Part shown: positions 32,632-33,674 of the stretch, piece after piece
Position numbering within the stretch: position 1 is the stretch's first letter
How the letters are laid out: the number at the start of each line of letters is the position of its first letter
DNA from: Clostridia bacterium
GTDB taxonomy: Bacteria > Bacillota > Clostridia > Oscillospirales > Acutalibacteraceae
NCBI GenBank assembly: GCA_017406805.1
Contig: JAFQXU010000011.1
Location: 1 to 33,674, forward strand
Direction: 5' to 3'
DNA length: 33,674 bases
Translations under genes and position numbers: made by a program
The notes under the pieces: generated by a model
What the model saw: the letters and a program-made list of their open reading frames with translations, nothing else
Database searches by the model: none
What the model was told of the DNA's origin: nothing

Positions 32632-33300
32632 TTAAAAAGCATACAAAATCACAAAAATATGTGTAATAGAAATAACCCAAATAAACTTGAAACATACCTT
32701 GGGGATAAGAAAGCTACTATTGCAGTTAAACAAGGTTACGTTTCGAAAAAAGCTTTAATGCCTAAAGTTAAAAACCAAAATTTAACACATAGAGGGTGTT
32801 TGCTCAGGTCGATATTTGAAATATATAACCCCCTGTATGATGTGGTCAAAAATGATGTAGCCGAAGCGTAATAGGTTGGCTAACAGATCTTACCTTATTA
32901 TTTATAAAAATTAATAAAACATCAAAAAAATAACATTCATCTAAAACATGGACAAATAATTTTGCAACGAAAATTATTATTTAAAAAAGGTTAAATAATC
33001 AATAGTTTATAGCTCTATACAAATTTATCAAAATCTCAGTATTCATCATATAAATCTTTGATTCTTAAGCTTCAAATTTTCAAAGGCTCTGTGAAAAACG
33101 CTTAAACTCTAATATTTCATACTTGTTTTAAGCAATAAAAAAACAAGGCTTCAATATTTTGAGTAACTTTAGGCTCATTATACTGAAGCTTTTTAGAATG
33201 TGTTTTAAAAAAATTTTGGGAGATTTAGAGAGAGTAACTTTTAAATTTTTCGCTACTCTTTCCGCTTTGCTTGATGTAAACTATCCCCCATGAAATCCGC
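32632..33300. other. Long non-coding interval
   Basis: Between the 880-aa promoter and the terminator at 33303 I see no convincing gene. A 70-codon open frame at 32659-32871 lacks a ribosome site. The interval holds the right copy of the diverged repeat (33101-33210) and an AGAGTA/TACTCT inverted repeat at 33231-33259. The rest is AT-rich without clear structure. Confidence 0.5.
33101..33210. repeat. Diverged intergenic repeat, right copy
   Basis: Partner of 29455-29560 in direct orientation. Its inner part can fold: GCTTCA-AT-AT-TTTGAG against CTCATTAT-AC-TGAAGC (33148-33190), an interrupted stem that is less complete in the left copy. The two copies flank the acidic-tail and 880-aa genes. 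Confidence 0.6.
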
Positions 33301-33302
33301 TT

Positions 33303-33341
33303 AAATGCTGACTTACGCAATTAGTCGGCATTTATTTTTTT
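33303..33341 (+). terminator. Hairpin terminator
   Basis: AAATGCTGACT (33303-33313) pairs with AGTCGGCATTT (33323-33333) with one mismatch and is followed by ATTTTTTT. It may terminate rightward transcription and, more weakly, the leftward RHH gene. Confidence 0.8.
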
Positions 33342-33353
33342 GACTTCTTCGGC

Positions 33354-33644
33354 TTATTCTTCGCCTTTTTCAGCCCCTAAAGCTTTCGCACTTTTTGCAG
33401 TTTCGCTTTTTTTGTTTGTCTGCATTTGTACTAATAAATCTTGAAAATTTTTTCCGGTTTCTCTTTCAATCTTTTCTTTCACCGACTCAATAAACAAATT
33501 ATTTTTACTATAATTTTTATCTTTACAAAATTTTTCAATTACTGTCATTTCTTCATTTTTGACATAGATTGAAACCCTTTTGTATGTCTTTTCATTGTAT
33601 TTCCTTTTTGCTTTTGTTTTTGAGTCAACTTCATTACTTATCAT
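33354..33644 (-). CDS. Ribbon-helix-helix (Arc/CopG-like) DNA-binding protein
   Basis: The 96-residue protein has a basic N-terminus followed by a ribbon-helix-helix signature: strand YKRVSIYVKNEE, first helix MTVIEKFCKDKNY, turn S-KNN, second helix LFIESVKEKIERETG. The N-terminal KRKYNEKTY is common in clostridial plasmid, ICE and phage proteins of this type. RHH dimers insert the ribbon into the major groove and usually act as repressors, antitoxins or partition accessory proteins. The C-terminal third is Ala/Lys/Glu-rich and probably disordered. AAGGAGG with 6-nt spacing precedes ATG 33644. No partner toxin or ParA is visible in the window; one could lie to the right. Confidence 0.8.
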   Translation of the reverse strand: MISNEVDSKTKAKRKYNEKTYKRVSIYVKNEEMTVIEKFCKDKNYSKNNLFIESVKEKIERETGKNFQDLLVQMQTNKKSETAKSAKALGAEKGEE

Positions 33645-33674
33645 TTTTTACCTCCTTGTACTAACATTAGTATA

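Noticed and set aside
32659-32871. 70-codon plus-strand open frame starting MCNRNNPNKLETYLG
   Set aside because: No ribosome binding site or promoter, no recognisable domain, and located in a repeat-rich non-coding interval. It could be a gene fragment but cannot be supported.
33231-33259. AGAGTA/TACTCT inverted repeat as operator or terminator
   Set aside because: Short arms, 17-nt loop and no neighbouring promoter. Likely chance in AT-rich DNA.
1-33674. tRNA, rRNA, CRISPR array or complete insertion sequence
   Set aside because: Scanned for T-loop motifs, regularly spaced repeats and transposase motifs. None were found by eye.

Overview
The window is AT-rich DNA with Bacillota-style signals: near-consensus TTGACA/TATAAT promoters with 17-nt spacers, AGGAGG-type ribosome binding sites, U-tract hairpin terminators and clostridial-type phage late genes. 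It also holds many Sec signal peptides on proteins with eukaryote-like folds, and several freshly broken genes. Together these suggest a host-associated, probably intracellular, Clostridia-like bacterium undergoing gene decay. A clostridial endosymbiont of a protist would fit, but the identity is inferred and not proven.

Positions 1-12631 (minus strand) are the late region of a siphophage-type prophage. In transcription order: a DUF1492-like late regulator, an intrinsic terminator, an HU protein, terminase small and large subunits, portal, protease/scaffold, a chimeric head-decoration/tape-measure protein, a DUF4417 protein, the distal tail protein and a large tail protein that runs off the left edge. 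The chimera appears to come from a deletion that removed major capsid, head-tail connectors, tail tube and most of the tape measure, so this prophage cannot build a virion from the genes seen here.

Positions 12829-19401 hold what I regard as the most unusual system. A minus-strand operon encodes four Sec-signal proteins: a degenerate GTPase-like protein (508 aa), a true Rab/Era-type GTPase (371 aa) followed by three Cys-rich probable zinc modules and ending in the farnesylation-type CaaX box CSIM, a second GTPase-like protein that has lost its P-loop and carries long coiled coils (482 aa), and a coiled-coil protein with a C-terminal membrane anchor (251 aa). A divergent 445-aa gene carries an inverted, about 765-bp duplicate of the GTPase-like domain of the 508-aa gene on a different N-terminus. 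The operon promoter overlaps a perfect palindrome and is followed by a 17-codon leader ORF. The set looks like secreted effectors that act on host membranes or traffic.

Positions 19608-27143 mix decay and cargo: a broken AAA/DUF4143 ATPase gene, an Xre regulator with a small partner, a secreted protein with protein-kinase-like catalytic motifs flanked by two relics of Y-family polymerase genes, and a four-gene operon of unknown proteins (one with nuclear-localisation-like motifs, two with signal peptides, the last stopped by one TGA).

Positions 27146-33644 contain a catalytic-domain-only tyrosine recombinase, a HEPN-type protein with the Rx4H motif, a frameshifted small acidic gene, an 880-aa protein with a candidate CE-clan (Ulp1/YopJ-like) Cys-His-Glu triad under a palindromic operator, a diverged repeat pair flanking that gene, and a ribbon-helix-helix protein. 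No tRNA, rRNA, CRISPR array or complete insertion sequence was recognised.
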